Assembly: GCA_019321725.1 (NCBI GenBank)
Contig: CM033107.1
Span: 18,219,445-18,283,444, forward strand
DNA: 64,000 nt
Source of the DNA: Paulownia fortunei
Lineage: Eukaryota > Streptophyta > Magnoliopsida > Lamiales > Paulowniaceae
Direction of reading: 5' to 3'
Made by a program: the position numbers and the translations under genes. The notes below the pieces were generated by a model. It made no database searches. It was not told the origin of the DNA and saw only the letters and a program-made list of their open reading frames with translations. Shown in pieces: positions 22,460-34,904 of the stretch (within the stretch, counting starts at the first letter, position 1; every line of letters starts with the position of its first letter).

Positions 22460-25400
22460 ATGGAGGATGAGAATGGTCTTGATCTGAGCTTGGCTCTCCC
22501 TTGTGGTGGCAGTAGTTCCTCACTGAAAGGTAAATATGGCAGCTCATCTGATATTAGGTCGAATGAAGGTGATAGAGGTGGCAAATTGATCAATGAGTTC
22601 AAAAACTTTCTAGAAGGTGGAACCAACAACATGCCCTGAAAGTTGAGGAGAATTGTTATAACAACTTTGCTAAAGCTGCTGTGGACTTAGAAACTTCTAA
22701 GAACTTGAACACTGGAGGAATTTGGTTGACAAATGATAGCAAGTCTATTGAAATTGAAGAAGAAAGGAGATCAGGTGTCAGTGAAAAGCGTAAAAACTTG
22801 TTCATGGAGACGAACCAACAAAAGCAGCATGAGAGAGAAACTAATCATCCTGATTTGACCGATAAGACCAAGGCATCACATATAACCATATCTACAGATG
22901 AAGGATCAACTGCAGAAAATGAAGATGTAGCAGATTCTGAAGTAGATGGTTCAACTTCAAGGCATGCTTCCCAGAATGATGATGTGTCAAAGCGATTTGT
23001 ATCAAGTGGTAGCCTATCCAGGGGTCAGAGGGATGCCTTTGGTGATTTAAGCGATGTAGAAATTTCAGGACAGAAGAGAAATACCATTTCATCAGAAAAG
23101 GAATATAACATGACGAATAGGCCCATGCCCTATGGTGTTCCATTCCCAGCTCAACCAGTGAACATGAACATGTCTTACTCACAATCTATAAAGGATTTGA
23201 ACTCTAGTGGTGCACCTAGTCTGTCTGTCTATCCATTGCCTGGCATAACGCATGCAACGACTGCCCCAAATGGTGCGCGACCAGGTATCCAGCCGGTGAT
23301 GCTGGCTAATTTTCCTTTAATGTTTGGGTACACTCCTGTCCAGCCTCCAGCTGTAGACAGGGATAATTCTCGGGGCATTATTTCTCATAATCAACAGATT
23401 CACCCAACTTATTCTGTAAGGATTCCAGTAAACTACGACACTCACAATGACAGCCAGAAGCTAACGCAAGGTTTTTTCCTTATTTCTTTTTATTTTGTTT
23501 TTCTTTCTCTAGTTGCATTCTTTTAGCAAATTATGGAACAAGGTGAAAGGCCTTTTTTCCCAATAGCATGAGGGTCATAGCTGTTCAACGAACAATTATT
23601 AGTGGAAAAAAAGTCTTGCATGGCCAGTAACGAGTGGCAGTTGATATATGGTCATAACTTGCATGTGTCATTGGATTTTGGTCTCCTCTTATTGTATTGC
23701 ACAACTATTTGCGCCATGAATCATAACTGTGATATATTTTCTCTTTACCCAGTCAAATGATTTTTTTTAGCAATATGCATGCTTATGGTAAAGCTGTTAT
23801 AGCCATGATTCATAGGGTTCTGCATGAAACAATTATTTGGCTCCATGGAACGATAATGATCATCTAAAAGAGAAGGCACCTTTCAACGTTAAGTATTATC
23901 TTCGTTCGGATTTATTTGATTGAGTGTCCACATCCACTATATGGAAAGTATTTAAGTTTTGTGACACACAGACCTTTATATTAATACAGAATCACTGTAT
24001 TTAGTAGTCCGAGAAAAAACATTATTTGATAGTCTTGTCTGCTACCAAAGTTGTACTCTAATGGAAAAAAATATGCATATCAGCTGATTTCAAAACTCGA
24101 AATCAGTGATGTCTTATAGAATTGATGATGTGCAAACTACAAATATAGAAGAAGATTTTGTCAAGGATCTGAAGATGCAGTTGAAAAGTCAGCAACCACA
24201 GGCCCTGCCCAACAAGATGCTTTAAATGATTAAAATGTGATGTGTAAAGCTGGGATATGCTGTGATGTTATCTACTCTTATAAGTGCAAAGATGTTGTGT
24301 GTGTGAGACATATGAGGTATGCAATATTTAGGAGTTACAATGAAGAGAAGCTTGATAAATTGCAAGCCGATCTTATATATCGAGTTCCTTTCATAAGTTA
24401 AAATACCTACCTACTACTTCAGGTGGTTATTTCACCTATAAAAGTGTCTCTTTTTCCTTTTTTTCCTTTTTCTTTTTCTGAGTTATTGGGCAGCAGTGGG
24501 GAAGTTTGGAAGAGAGCTTCTTAAAGATAAGGATCAAAGACAACTTTTACCATGTGTTGTATGCCATCTGGAGCAGATCAAAATCTTGCTCTCCAGCCAA
24601 TGCATGAGTTTTTTTAGCCAATGCATGAGTTTTTTCTGATCATGAATCTGTCTTCATCTAGAAATCGAGAGATGTCTAAAACTGCCAATCTGACACAAGC
24701 AGAGAGTTTTTATAAATTTCCTGTGTCATCCTAGTCTTTCCAGGTACAATCAATTTTTTAAGGATTTCTCAATCCCTCAAAGTTAATTCTTGTTCGTGGT
24801 AACAGCAGCAAAATCATGTTTATGATAGCAACAGAATGATTCCCTTTGATGCATGTAAATGTTAGTCTAGTGGTCCAGCTATTTTTATTTGTTCTGTCTT
24901 GTTCTACAAATACAGGATACCCCTGCTGCAATCTGGTTTTCTTATATATACTGTGTTTGGGCTGATTGTTTGTTTGTACCCATCAAGACTACTGCAGACA
25001 TCCATATAGAAAACCTTCTGCAATAATATATAATTCTTTTCTGTTTTTGAAACATATTGTGTTTATATATTTCATTTTTATACATACTAATTTAAGCTTT
25101 AGTGACACGTCTGTGCAACAATCTTAATATAGACTAATGTTTTTGTTCATGTTTATTCATTATCAAACAGTACAATTACTTTTGACCTGATCAGTCTCCA
25201 TAAAATAACCAATATCTTTCAGTTAATATACATGGAAAGTGAGTTTCCTGATTCTTGCTGTGTTAATGTAGCAACCATTCCAGTGATCTCGCACAAGTCT
25301 TCTGAATCTATGCAATATGACGGTAGGGCTGCAGAACATGGAACAAGTAATGGAAAGCAACATGTTGGAGAAGAAGGCTCCTCTTGTCACACAGAAGGTG

Positions 25401-25771
25401 ATCTGAAAGGAAACCGCACAATTCATCAGGTAAAAGATGCATCTGATCAGCCTAGAGCAGAAACAATACCTTCTGAATTTCTGGCCATAAGACCTGGTAT
25501 AGCGGCAGACCTGAAGTTTGGAGGTTGTGGTACCTACCCAAACCTGCCATGGGTGTCTACTACTGGACCAGGTCCCAATGGTAGGACAATCTCTGGTGTG
25601 ACGTACAGGTATAGCCCTACTCAGATAAGGATTGTTTGCGCTTGCCATGGTTCTCACATGTCTCCTGAAGAATTTGGACGACATGCTGGTGAAGAAAACA
25701 ACACTCCAGATGCTAGCAGTGTTTTAGCATCATTACCAAGTAGCAATCCTGCAGCCTCAGCTCAAAGCTGA
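22460..25771 (+). CDS. NINJA: NINJA-family adaptor protein (frameshifted as assembled)
   Basis: NINJA proteins are nuclear adaptors that link JAZ repressors to TOPLESS co-repressors and so keep jasmonate responses off. Coding exons: 22460-23470 and 25272-25771. Donor CAAG|GTTTTT and acceptor TGTAG|CAACC join in phase and give a TQATIPV junction that aligns with family members. The N-terminus MEDENGLDLSLAL holds the EAR motif (LDLSLAL, residues 7-13). A central SSEKE/GSTAENEDV region follows, then the conserved GIAADLKFGGCG and the C-terminal TISGVTYRYS...QIRIVCACHG, the JAZ-binding domain, ending in SNPAASAQS. Odd: the start frame meets TGA at 22637-22639 after 59 residues, and all family homology then resumes in another frame (from about 22620). 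One missing base near 22612-22634 explains this; with it the length would be about 503 residues, normal for the family. It is either a real null allele or an assembly error. Confidence 0.9.
23471..25271 (+). other. Large intron of the NINJA gene
   Basis: A 1.8-kb intron, AT-rich with T runs. It contains a 38-codon frame at 24109-24225 (MSYRIDDVQTTNIEEDFV... ending NKML) that looks more coding-like than its surroundings but that I do not recognise. A cassette exon or gene fragment is possible. The words CCAATGCATGAGTTTTTT are duplicated near 24595-24633. Confidence 0.6.
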
Positions 25772-26367
25772 TTTTGGAAATGAAGCTCTTCAAGTTTTTG
25801 AATTTCAATGGGTGAATAAACTTTGGCATCTCATCCAAGTGAGGATGCCTTGATGCATGTATGATTCACATCCATTGTATATCTGCTTCTTGCTTTATTT
25901 CATTGGTGTTACTGTTTATATAGCATAAGTTGTCATAATTTATCGGTGTGTTTCTTGGTCTATTATTTCTGCTTTAGTAATATATCAATCTATTGTATAT
26001 ACATTTACATGATTAAGCTGGTTGCTTGACATCATGAATTGCTACATAGATTAAGCTGGTTGGTTGACATGATGAATTGCTACATAGATTAAACTGGGTT
26101 CGGATGAAGGTCTAGTGTAGTGGAATTTATACTTGACTGAGCACAACGCAGATTGTTTTCCTTGTTGCGTCTTATTTGATTGCTGTTTGAACAAATGTAA
26201 TTCATGTTTAAAGATATGGAGTTTTTCCTCTTCGCAGAGTGGGAATCCCGTTAGGCATGGAAGACAGCAAATATGCAGTGAAATTGGCGGCGTGTGTTGC
26301 TGTAGATTTGGTGCCTTAAATGTTCTTCTACTCTGTTCATTTGGCTTATTTTATTAATGGTTTGTTT
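25772..26367 (+). other. 3' UTR and flank of the NINJA gene
   Basis: Follows the stop codon at 25769-25771. It contains a 38-bp tandem repeat at 26011-26098. A less AT-rich patch near 26220-26330, preceded by TTCGCAG, could be a spliced 3' UTR segment. The polyadenylation site is not placed. Confidence 0.45.
26011..26098 (+). repeat. 38-bp tandem repeat, about 2.3 copies
   Basis: GATTAAGCTGGTTGCTTGAC at 26011 recurs at 26049 with two substitutions over 38 bases, and a third partial copy begins at 26087. Confidence 0.9.
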
Positions 26368-27160
26368 TAAGTAGGTTCATTCGGTTGGTTCATTCAGTTA
26401 AACGATCCAATCGAGAATTTGATTTTTTATTTCAAATTTTCAATTATTGATTGGGTTAATTGAATTGAACCGAAAGTTGAATTTTTTTATAGTTTTTATT
26501 TTATTTGATTTTTGCTTTTTAACTTAAACTTTGAGTTTTTGAATTTTTTTTTCTCCCTTCCAGTTTCTCATTATTTATTTTATGATTATTTTGTAAATAG
26601 TATATATGTAAAGGACACATTCTTTCACTTAAATACATTAATTGGAAATGGAAAGTAGTGGGAAGTAGTGGAATTTAATTGTAGCACACTGAATATATAT
26701 TTTAACAAGAGAAGATAAAAAAAAAATGATATTTAAAAGTTGTTTTATAAAGTATATTTCATTCAGTTGATTCAGTTGCAAATTGTTATAGATGTTAAAT
26801 TAATTTATAACTGATTTTCTAATTTTTTATTATTTATTGTATGATTATTTTCTAAATATGCTCTTTATATTGTGTAAATTTTAAGATAAACATTAAAAAT
26901 AATAATTATATTGTCAGTGATATTTCTATAATTTATATTTTTTTAAAATTTGATTAACTGAGTAACCAACCAAAAAATTAAAAAAAAATGGCTACAACCA
27001 AATTGATTCTATTTGATTTTTGATTTATAATTTTGGTCAATCGAATTTTGATTAATTAAAATTTTGATCGATTTGATTTTTAATTTATGATTTTGATCAA
27101 TCGAGTTTTCGATTAATCTAAACTTCAGTTCAATTTAACAGAATGTGCACTCTTACTTTG
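26368..27160. repeat. Dispersed repeat, possible non-autonomous DNA element
   Basis: The left end has TTCATTCGGTTGGTTCATTC. The right end, reversed, reads CATTCTGTTAAATTGAACTG, giving weak terminal inverted similarity. The interior is made of GATCAATCGA/GATTTTTAATTT words, including a 61-bp tandem repeat. It resembles the repeat at 1070-1465. No transposase was seen. Confidence 0.35.
27005..27126 (+). repeat. 61-bp tandem repeat, two copies
   Basis: GATTCTATTTGATTTTTGAT at 27005 and GATCGATTTGATTTTTAATT at 27066 head two similar units rich in TCAATCGA and GATTAAT words. Confidence 0.75.
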
Positions 27161-29457
27161 TTTGAATATAAGATTTTAGTCAGGAAAATAGAAAAGGAAA
27201 AAGCATGGAAAATTAACTTTTTTTCGTACAAAATAAATATTGATTTTAAATAATATTTGAACGGGAGTTGACTATTATGGAAAAACAAATGAAATCAATG
27301 TTAAAAATAGTAAGGATTAATTATAAAAATCTTTTTGAGGTTTGGCTAAATAACAAAAGATATTCTTCTAAATTTCAAATTATAAATATTTCTCTTGATG
27401 TATGGAAATTGCACTTGACGTTTATTGTCACTTTGGAATATGAGGACGTCTATCGAAGAAGATGGATAAATCCTATTGCCCTTGAGGTAATGTTCCGAAA
27501 TATGTTGAAATAGAAATGCCATTCGGGCTAATTGTAATGCTTTACAATATCAAGGGAAATTAATTGTTTTATTTTTAGATTCACATTAAAGAGGCTATAT
27601 ATAATTTAACTTTAGTATATTATTTATAAATAATGTTTATATCTTCTCACATTTAAACAAAAAGTAAAAGATTTTAAATAATAATTTCTTTTATAATTAT
27701 TATTTTTTCCTTTGTTAAATTTCAAACTTAGTTTTCAATAAAATAAAAAATGTAAATATATGTAAAACCTATTGCACTAGAAACAAACTTATTATAATTT
27801 AAACTGCTATAAATTTAATAGTTTGAAATTACTTATCATAAAGTAAAATAAATGTTTAAACGTTAATAAAATTTCATATTTAAGAATTATGAAACATATT
27901 TAAGTTCAAACATAAAATAAAAAAATAAAAAAATAATTCAAATAATATAATTTTAATCATTTAAATTACTTCTTATTAATTTAAATACATATATAAATGT
28001 CAGTGTGAAATTACTACAGTTTAGAACCCAAACCATCCCGTCTCTCCCACACTCTTGCTTTTCCTTGCACTCTCTCCTCTAATGTGTTAGAAAATAATAT
28101 AGCATATAATTTTACATATATATTGATAAATGAAATATGAAAGTACCTACCTTAGATTTCACAAATGCAAAATCTTCCAAAGCTCAATCGCATACCTTCT
28201 TAAGTGTTAAATATATTTTCTAAGTGGAAAAAATCATTTGAGAGAGACGAAGAAAAAAAATGTGTTTTTTTTTTTTTTATCTATATATATATATTTATAT
28301 ATATCAAATATACAAGTTACTTGACTTTTCATTCAACCAATTGAATGACTTACATGAATTACAAACTTTTTCATTCAACAAACTCAACAAAAACAATAGT
28401 ACTATTGATCATTATAAGGAGTGAATACATATAAAGTGGTCATGAGTTCATGTAAGAAACATTATTCCATGTGTGACCTTCCATTTATAACTTATTGCTA
28501 GCTAATAAACTTGCACTATACTTGTAATTTTTTCATGACCTTTCACTTTGTAATTTTCAAAATCTAGTCATCCTCTCAATATGTGTATTCTTCTACATAC
28601 ATACATACATATATACATACATCCACTTGGCGAAATATTATAAAGACATATTGTGTCGGACTTTTTGGAATTTGTTTATCTCTAGTAAACTTAATATAAA
28701 CTTGTAATAGCAATTATATATTTTAACAAGTTGTAATTTTATCCAAATATTACATATATATACTAGATACCTGAATTTATATAAATCATTTTACCAATTA
28801 ATATTTCATACAAGCTTTAAGGAATAGACCATACTTAAACCGTCAACCTAAACTTGTATGTATATCGTATATGCAAATACATGATAAATTTTTTACTAGT
28901 CGGATTGAATCCAATGTAATGAGATATAATTTTGAACATTTTCTCCTGTGAATTTTATATTAGATAACCACTATTCTTCCTATTTTATTTACATAGCTCA
29001 ATGTATCAGTATATGGTCTCTAATTAGGTGTCATCTGCTAATAATATCAAAGTTATATAAATTTATATAAAATAAAGTGCTATTTTATAGTGGTCGTTAT
29101 ACAATATCTGTCATCTGCAAATATTTATGAGTATCATCTACTCTAGTGATTGAGATTCTCTAATCTATCACATTATAACATACGACAACCATCATAATAA
29201 ATATGGTGTCCAACTATTTATAGATTCTGAACATAATTTTTATTATAAGAAATTAAAAATTAGATTTTAATATTAATGATCATCCATCATTAACTTGATT
29301 TTTATATAATATAATAATGGAATTGCATGATGCATTATTAGAAATATGCATGCAAGGGAATACGATTGTTTGGATATTGGCTTTGTAGAGCATATAATTC
29401 TTTAGTACTGTCTTCTCTATCCTCTATGCTCATCTTCCTCCCTCATTTTTTATTGCC
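27161..29457. other. Intergenic DNA left of the large gypsy element
   Basis: AT-rich. An 81-codon plus-strand frame at 27268-27513 has no recognisable motif. A T run and (TA)n lie at about 28263-28305, and a (TACA)n microsatellite at about 28592-28624. Otherwise nothing recognised. Confidence 0.5.
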
Positions 29458-31480
29458 ATGTTTCAAGAATCATAAGACTCTCAGTTAAATTTAATATCAT
29501 CAACACGTTAGGTATACATGCTTGAAGACATACTATGTTCTTGCATTGTAGTTGTAAATGGACCTTTATTTACCTTTCATTTGGTTGGTGGTTTAGTCTA
29601 GATTTGTTTATTGTTCCACTCCAATCTTAGATGTAAAATAGCCTGTAATATTACCCAACATCAAGCACCCTTCCCAATTTGGCAAGTTGAAAGCATAAAA
29701 TATTATACTAAGACCTTAAACACCAAGTTATCTAGGTTTTACAAACTAGAACCCAATCTAGTCCCTCTAATACCTTAATTTCTCATCTTAGATACATGTA
29801 AATATCATATAATTGAAGTATTATAACTCTAATATCATGTACCTAATTGTTAACACTCAATAGCAACATGTCTATGTTGAAATATACTAAGTTATCAAAT
29901 GAGACACATTCACATTTTCATATTTACTTGCTGTTCAATTTAGTTGTATGATAATTTTGACATCCCTAACCATATCCAATCACTCCCAAATTTTTACCAC
30001 ACTTAGATAACATGTATATAAATGTAACCATATCATATAATTTCCCAAGTTCAGCTCTCTTCACAACATACTGAAACAGATTATTTTCCTACCATGATAG
30101 TTTTGCACACTTCATAACATTAATGGTTTTGGCACCCTTAAGTACATTCAATCACTCCCAAATTTTTACCATACTTATATAACACATATAAAGAGACAAC
30201 CAGGTCAAATTACTACCAAAACTAATGGATTTATTGATGTAAAACCAGCACCACTCACATAGGACAGAATTTGAATTTCAAATAAGACAGTTTTGAGCAC
30301 CTCTTTAATTATCACACTATATTACACTTTATAACCTCTCTAAACTTACATACATCACCTATACTCATATATAAACACATATATGGTGAAATACACAAGT
30401 TTTAATCAAGTTATTATACATATATAAAGCATAAATATAAAAAATCAGCAAGTATACTGTGTCTTTCCTAGTGAATTTTATTGTGATTTTACAACTAAAA
30501 ATCCTTCTTTTGTGAACTAAAAGACCACAAAAAACATCCTAACATGATTATAATCAATAATATAAGGTTTAAAAATCATAAACCCTCAAACAATTCAAGA
30601 ACTTAAATAAAAAACATAAATTAAAGCTCACCTACGCACAGATTTTAGATTCAACTTGCTCCTCCTTCTCTTTGCTTCCTTCACTTTTTTCTTTACTTAG
30701 AATTACTTGAGATCAATTTATAACATTCAAAATGAAGGTTTTGGAAGTGAAATAACTCAGAAAATAGTTTTTGGTTATGACTCAAGGATAGAAATGAAGA
30801 AAGGTTGAGGTGGAAACTTGAGGTGGAAACTTGAGGTGGCAAAGCTTGAGGTGGCAAGGTTGAGGTGTCAAGTTGTGGTTCAAATCTGATATTTTTCACA
30901 CCTTATACAACCCTAATCTAGTGTTTCTCATTACTTATTTATCTATTTACAACCTATTTTAATTTCCATATGATCGGATAATAAATATTTGCCCTAATTT
31001 CTTAACCGTTCATTCGGTCTCTAAATCGATTGACACCCGATTCTTAAATGATTGTCTAGTTTTCATTTTCTAAAATCACATGCACATATGAGCCTTGTAA
31101 TATGATAGTTAAATCATATTATATCATGTCCAATATCCCAATTATGTTAATCTATGGAGGTATACCTTTAAAACACCTCGATCAATTTGAATTGAATCAT
31201 ATAAGCTTACTAGTGACACCTTTAACACTTCTAAAATTATAATATATAACCTATGAATATCCACTATATTGATCAATCTATTCTTTATCTTTTCTAAATA
31301 TAGAATTACTTATTAGGTTGTAGTATATCAACTATTAACATCAAGTGATAGCATTAGAGTCATAATGATTAAGAATGCTATAAAAGATGTGATGTAGATG
31401 TTAATGCAAATAGCATATAAGTAGCATGTTGTGCATGAATCATATTGGCCAAGTGAGTAGTGTGAGGTTTGGGTATTACA
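29458..31480 (-). repeat. 3' LTR of the chromovirus, outer part missing
   Basis: Homologous to 37219-39035 and to the split copy at 50549-55420. The inner edge GGGTATTACA at 31471-31480 (TGTAATACCC in element sense) is directly followed by the polypurine tract. Similarity stops near 29458 at ATGTTTCAAG. It contains a five-unit CTTGAGGTGG array at 30803-30877. Confidence 0.9.
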
Positions 31481-31491
31481 TCTTCCCCTCC
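31481..31491 (-). other. Polypurine tract of the chromovirus
   Basis: The minus strand reads GGAGGGGAAGA immediately before the LTR start TGTAATACCC, the expected plus-strand priming site. Confidence 0.85.
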
Positions 31492-31519
31492 TTATTAAAA
31501 CTTTGTCCTCTAAATTTAC

Positions 31520-33152
31520 TTACCGAAAAAGTTCTGGATACTTAACTTTCATATCATTTTCTATTTCTGTTGATTGATTTCTCCATAATACTTTAACCAA
31601 TGGGATTGTTTTATTTCTGAGATATTTTACTTCTTGTAAAAGAATCTCTACAGGTCTTTCTTCATAACTTAAATCTTCTTTCACCTCTATAGGTTCATTC
31701 TTCAAAATATAAGATAGATTCGCAATATATTTCCTCAACATAGATACATGAAATACATTGTGCACTTGAGACATTGATCCAGGTAGGTGGAGTTTGTAAT
31801 CAACATCCCCAATTCATTCAATAATATGAAATGGACCAATATATCTAGGACTTAGCTTTTTTTTCTTTCCAAACTGCATAATCCCCTTAATTGGAGATAC
31901 CTTCAGAAATACCTTATCTCCTACTGCAAATTCTAACATTCTTCTTCTTTAATCAGCATAACTTTTTGGTCGGCTCTGGGTAGTCTGCATTCGTTGACAA
32001 ATTTGTGCCACAACTTCTGTTATTTCTTGAATCATATTTGGGGCCAAAAGCTTCTTTTCACCAACTTCATCCCAATGAATTGGAGATCTATATTTTGTAC
32101 CATATAATGCTTCATAGGGGTCATTCCAATAGTGGACTGATAGTTGTTATTATAAGAGAATTCCACTAAAGGTAAAAATTTGCTCCATTGACTATGAAAA
32201 TCTAGTACACAAGCTCTAAGCATATCTTACAATGTTTGTATTGTTCACTCTGATTGCCATTAGTCTAAGAATGATATGCAGTCCTGAAAGATAATTGGGT
32301 TCCCAATGCCTTGTGTAAACTCTTCCAGAACATAGACAAAAACCTTGAATTTCTATCAGAAATAATAGATAGTGGTACTCCATGAAGTCTGACCACTTCC
32401 TATATATATATATATATCTGTGCATAATTGTCCATGGAATAAGTGGAACATATTAGAAAAAAGTGAGCAAATTTAGTTAGCCTATCAATGATAACCCAAA
32501 TAGCATCGTGACCTTTAACTATTTTAGGTAATCCCAACACGAAATCCATTATAATTCTTTCCCATTTCCATTCTGGAATAAATAAAAGTTGTAACGTTCT
32601 TGCTGGTCTTTGATGTTCTACTTTTATTTCTTGACATATCAAACATTGTTCTACAAATTGAGCAACATCTCTTTTCATATCTGGCCACCAGTAATGCCTT
32701 ATCAAATCTCTATACATTTTAGTAGCTCCTGGATGCACTGAATATGGAGTTGAATGTGCCTCTGCCAAAATATGTTCTCGAATGTTGTCTACATTAGGCA
32801 CATATAACCTTTTTCGAAACCGTAAGAGACCATTCTCTAACATCTGAAAATAAAAAAACTTTTCTAAAGTTATATCTTTCATCATTTTAGTAACATATTC
32901 ATCAACTTGTTGTCCCTATTGAATTCTATCAATTAAAGTCGGTTGGAGTGTCAAAGCTACGAATTTAGCCTCTACTAATCCCTGTTGTACAATTTCTACA
33001 TCTATTTTCTGTAGTTCAATTAACTCTAGTTTCTGAGTCAAAGCTAAAATTACAGTATTTTGTGTTGATTTCCTACTCAATGCATCAGCAATAACATTAG
33101 CCTTACCAGGATGATAGTTGATAACACAATCATAATCTTTCACTAACTCCAA
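31520..33152 (-). pseudogene. Chromovirus RNase H tail, integrase and chromodomain, degraded
   Basis: In element order: the RNase H end (YHPGKANVIADALSRKS, 33152-32916), then the integrase H2C2 zinc finger (HPGATKMYRDL...CLICQ, about 32760-32630). The core follows with both aspartates visible (IIMDFVLGLP and WVIIDRLTKF) and an NSRF motif near 32340. The C-terminal part (MSQVHNVFHVSMLRKYI) comes before a chromodomain-like end RNKTIPLVKVLWRN, 31640-31520. Integrase inserts cDNA, and in this lineage the chromodomain targets heterochromatin. A (TA)n tract at about 32400-32416 and several stops interrupt the frame. Confidence 0.85.
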
Positions 33153-33159
33153 CCATCTT

Positions 33160-34460
33160 CGCTATCGCATATTTAACTCTTTTTGGGCGAAGAAATATTT
33201 TAAGCTCTTATGATCAGTATATATCTCACATCATTCACCATACAAATAATGTCTCTATATCTTAAGTGCAAACACCACTACAGTAAGCTCTAAATCATAT
33301 GTGGGATAATTTTTCTCATACTCTTTAAGTTGTCTGGATGCATATGCAACTACTTTACCATTTTGCATTAATACACATCCCAACCCATTTTTTGAAGCAT
33401 TACTATAATCCACAAAGCCTCCAGTACCCGATGGAATAGAAAGAATAGGAGCTGAAGTTAACCTCTTCTTTAATTCCTAAAAATATTTCTCACAAGCATC
33501 TATCCATCTAAATATCACACATTTTCTAGTTAATTGTGTCAAAGGAGAAGCTATATTGGAGAATCCGTCCACAAATCTACAGTAATATCCAGCTAAACCT
33601 AGAAAACTTCGTACTTCTGAAGGATTAGTAGGTTATAACCAACTATTAATAACTTCTACTTTACTTGGATCTACAGATATTCCTACTCCTAATATTACAT
33701 ATCCCAGAAATACCACTCGATCAATCCAAAATTCACATTTCTTAAATTTAGCATATAGTTGTTTCTCTTTCAAAACCTCTAAAATCATTATTAGATGTTC
33801 ACCATGTTCTTCTTTTGTGCTAGAGTAAATCAAGATATCATCAATAAACACAATAATAAATCTATCAATAAAATTTTTAAATACCCAGTTCATCAAATCC
33901 ATAAAAGCTGCTGGAGCATTTGTCAACCCAAATAACATCACCAAAAATTCATAATGTCCATATCTCGTGCTAAATGCTGTCTTGGTGACATCATCCTCTT
34001 TTATTTTCAGTTGATGGTACCTAAATCGCAGATCAATTTTTGAAAATATAGATGTACCTTGGAGCTGATCAAATAAGTCTTGTATTCTAGGCAGAGGATA
34101 CTTATTCTTGATTGTAACATTATTTAAATCTCGGTAGTCTATGCACAGTCGCATTGTACCATCCTTCTTATGCACAAATAGAACCAGTACACCCCATGGT
34201 GAAAAGCTAGGTCTGATAAAACCTTTATCTAATAATTCCTATATTTGTATCTTCAATTCTTTCAACTTAGCTGGTGTCATTCGGTATGGAGCTTTAGATA
34301 TTGGATGTGTTCCTGGATTTAGTTCAATGATAAACTCTATCTTATGGTTTGATGGTAATCCAAGAAGATCATCAGGAAATACTTTTGGATATTCCCGAAC
34401 AACTAGCACGTCACTGAGAATAGGATGGTGTTGTTCTTCAATGCTCATAACACTCGCCAA
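33160..34460 (-). pseudogene. Chromovirus reverse transcriptase and RNase H, degraded
   Basis: RT motifs in order: [42 protein letters not shown], then FIDDILIYS holding the catalytic Asp pair, and FLGYVI. RNase H follows with [12 protein letters not shown] and YTDHKSLKY. The first RNase H aspartate appears as Asn in DYSNASK, where the family has SDASK, consistent with a G-to-A type change. There are in-frame stops between RT and RNase H and before RT. Confidence 0.9.
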
Positions 34461-34481
34461 ATATCCTTCACAACCATTATC

Positions 34482-34859
34482 TCATAATTTTTGTGCTCTT
34501 AATGCTGATATAATTGGGAATTTGAAACTTTGTATGATTACAATAAAGGTGAATGATTCCTCACCAGGAGGTTGAAAAGTTACTGTCTTTCTCAGATAAT
34601 CTATTGTAGCCCGATACTTTGACAACCAGTCCATACCCAAAATCATATCATAGTCATTCATCGCCAATATAATTAAATCAACATAGAGTTCTCTATTTTC
34701 AATGGGAATAGCACAATCTCTTAAAACATGGCTAGTTTGTTTTGAATCTCCAGAAGGGATTATCACATTGTAACTAACCTCAACAGTATCAGGTACTCTA
34801 CCCAGCCTCTTCACATACTCAGTGGATATAAATGAGTGTGTAGCTCCAGAATCAAACAA
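34482..34859 (-). pseudogene. Chromovirus aspartic protease region
   Basis: MFDSGATHSFIS carries the retroviral-type aspartic protease active site, here DSGA. A flap-like region and MDYDMILGMDWLSKY-like end follow (seen as NDYDMILGMDWL). Separated from gag and RT by frameshifts or stops. Confidence 0.85.
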
Positions 34860-34904
34860 TACAAATGCTGGGGTACCAAAGATAGATAATTTACTTATTA
34901 CTAC

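Noticed and set aside
22336..23182. Minus-strand frames over the NINJA first exon (22336-22632 and 22892-23182)
   Set aside because: Shadows of the real coding strand.
25223..25271. Earlier splice acceptor at TTTCAG (25220-25222) for the last NINJA exon
   Set aside because: With the donor at 23470 it gives a stop after a few codons. The acceptor at 25271 keeps the phase and aligns with family proteins.
25223..25684. 153-codon minus-strand frame
   Set aside because: Antisense shadow of the conserved NINJA last exon.
27268..27513. 81-codon plus-strand frame
   Set aside because: Chance-like, no motif, AT-rich surroundings.
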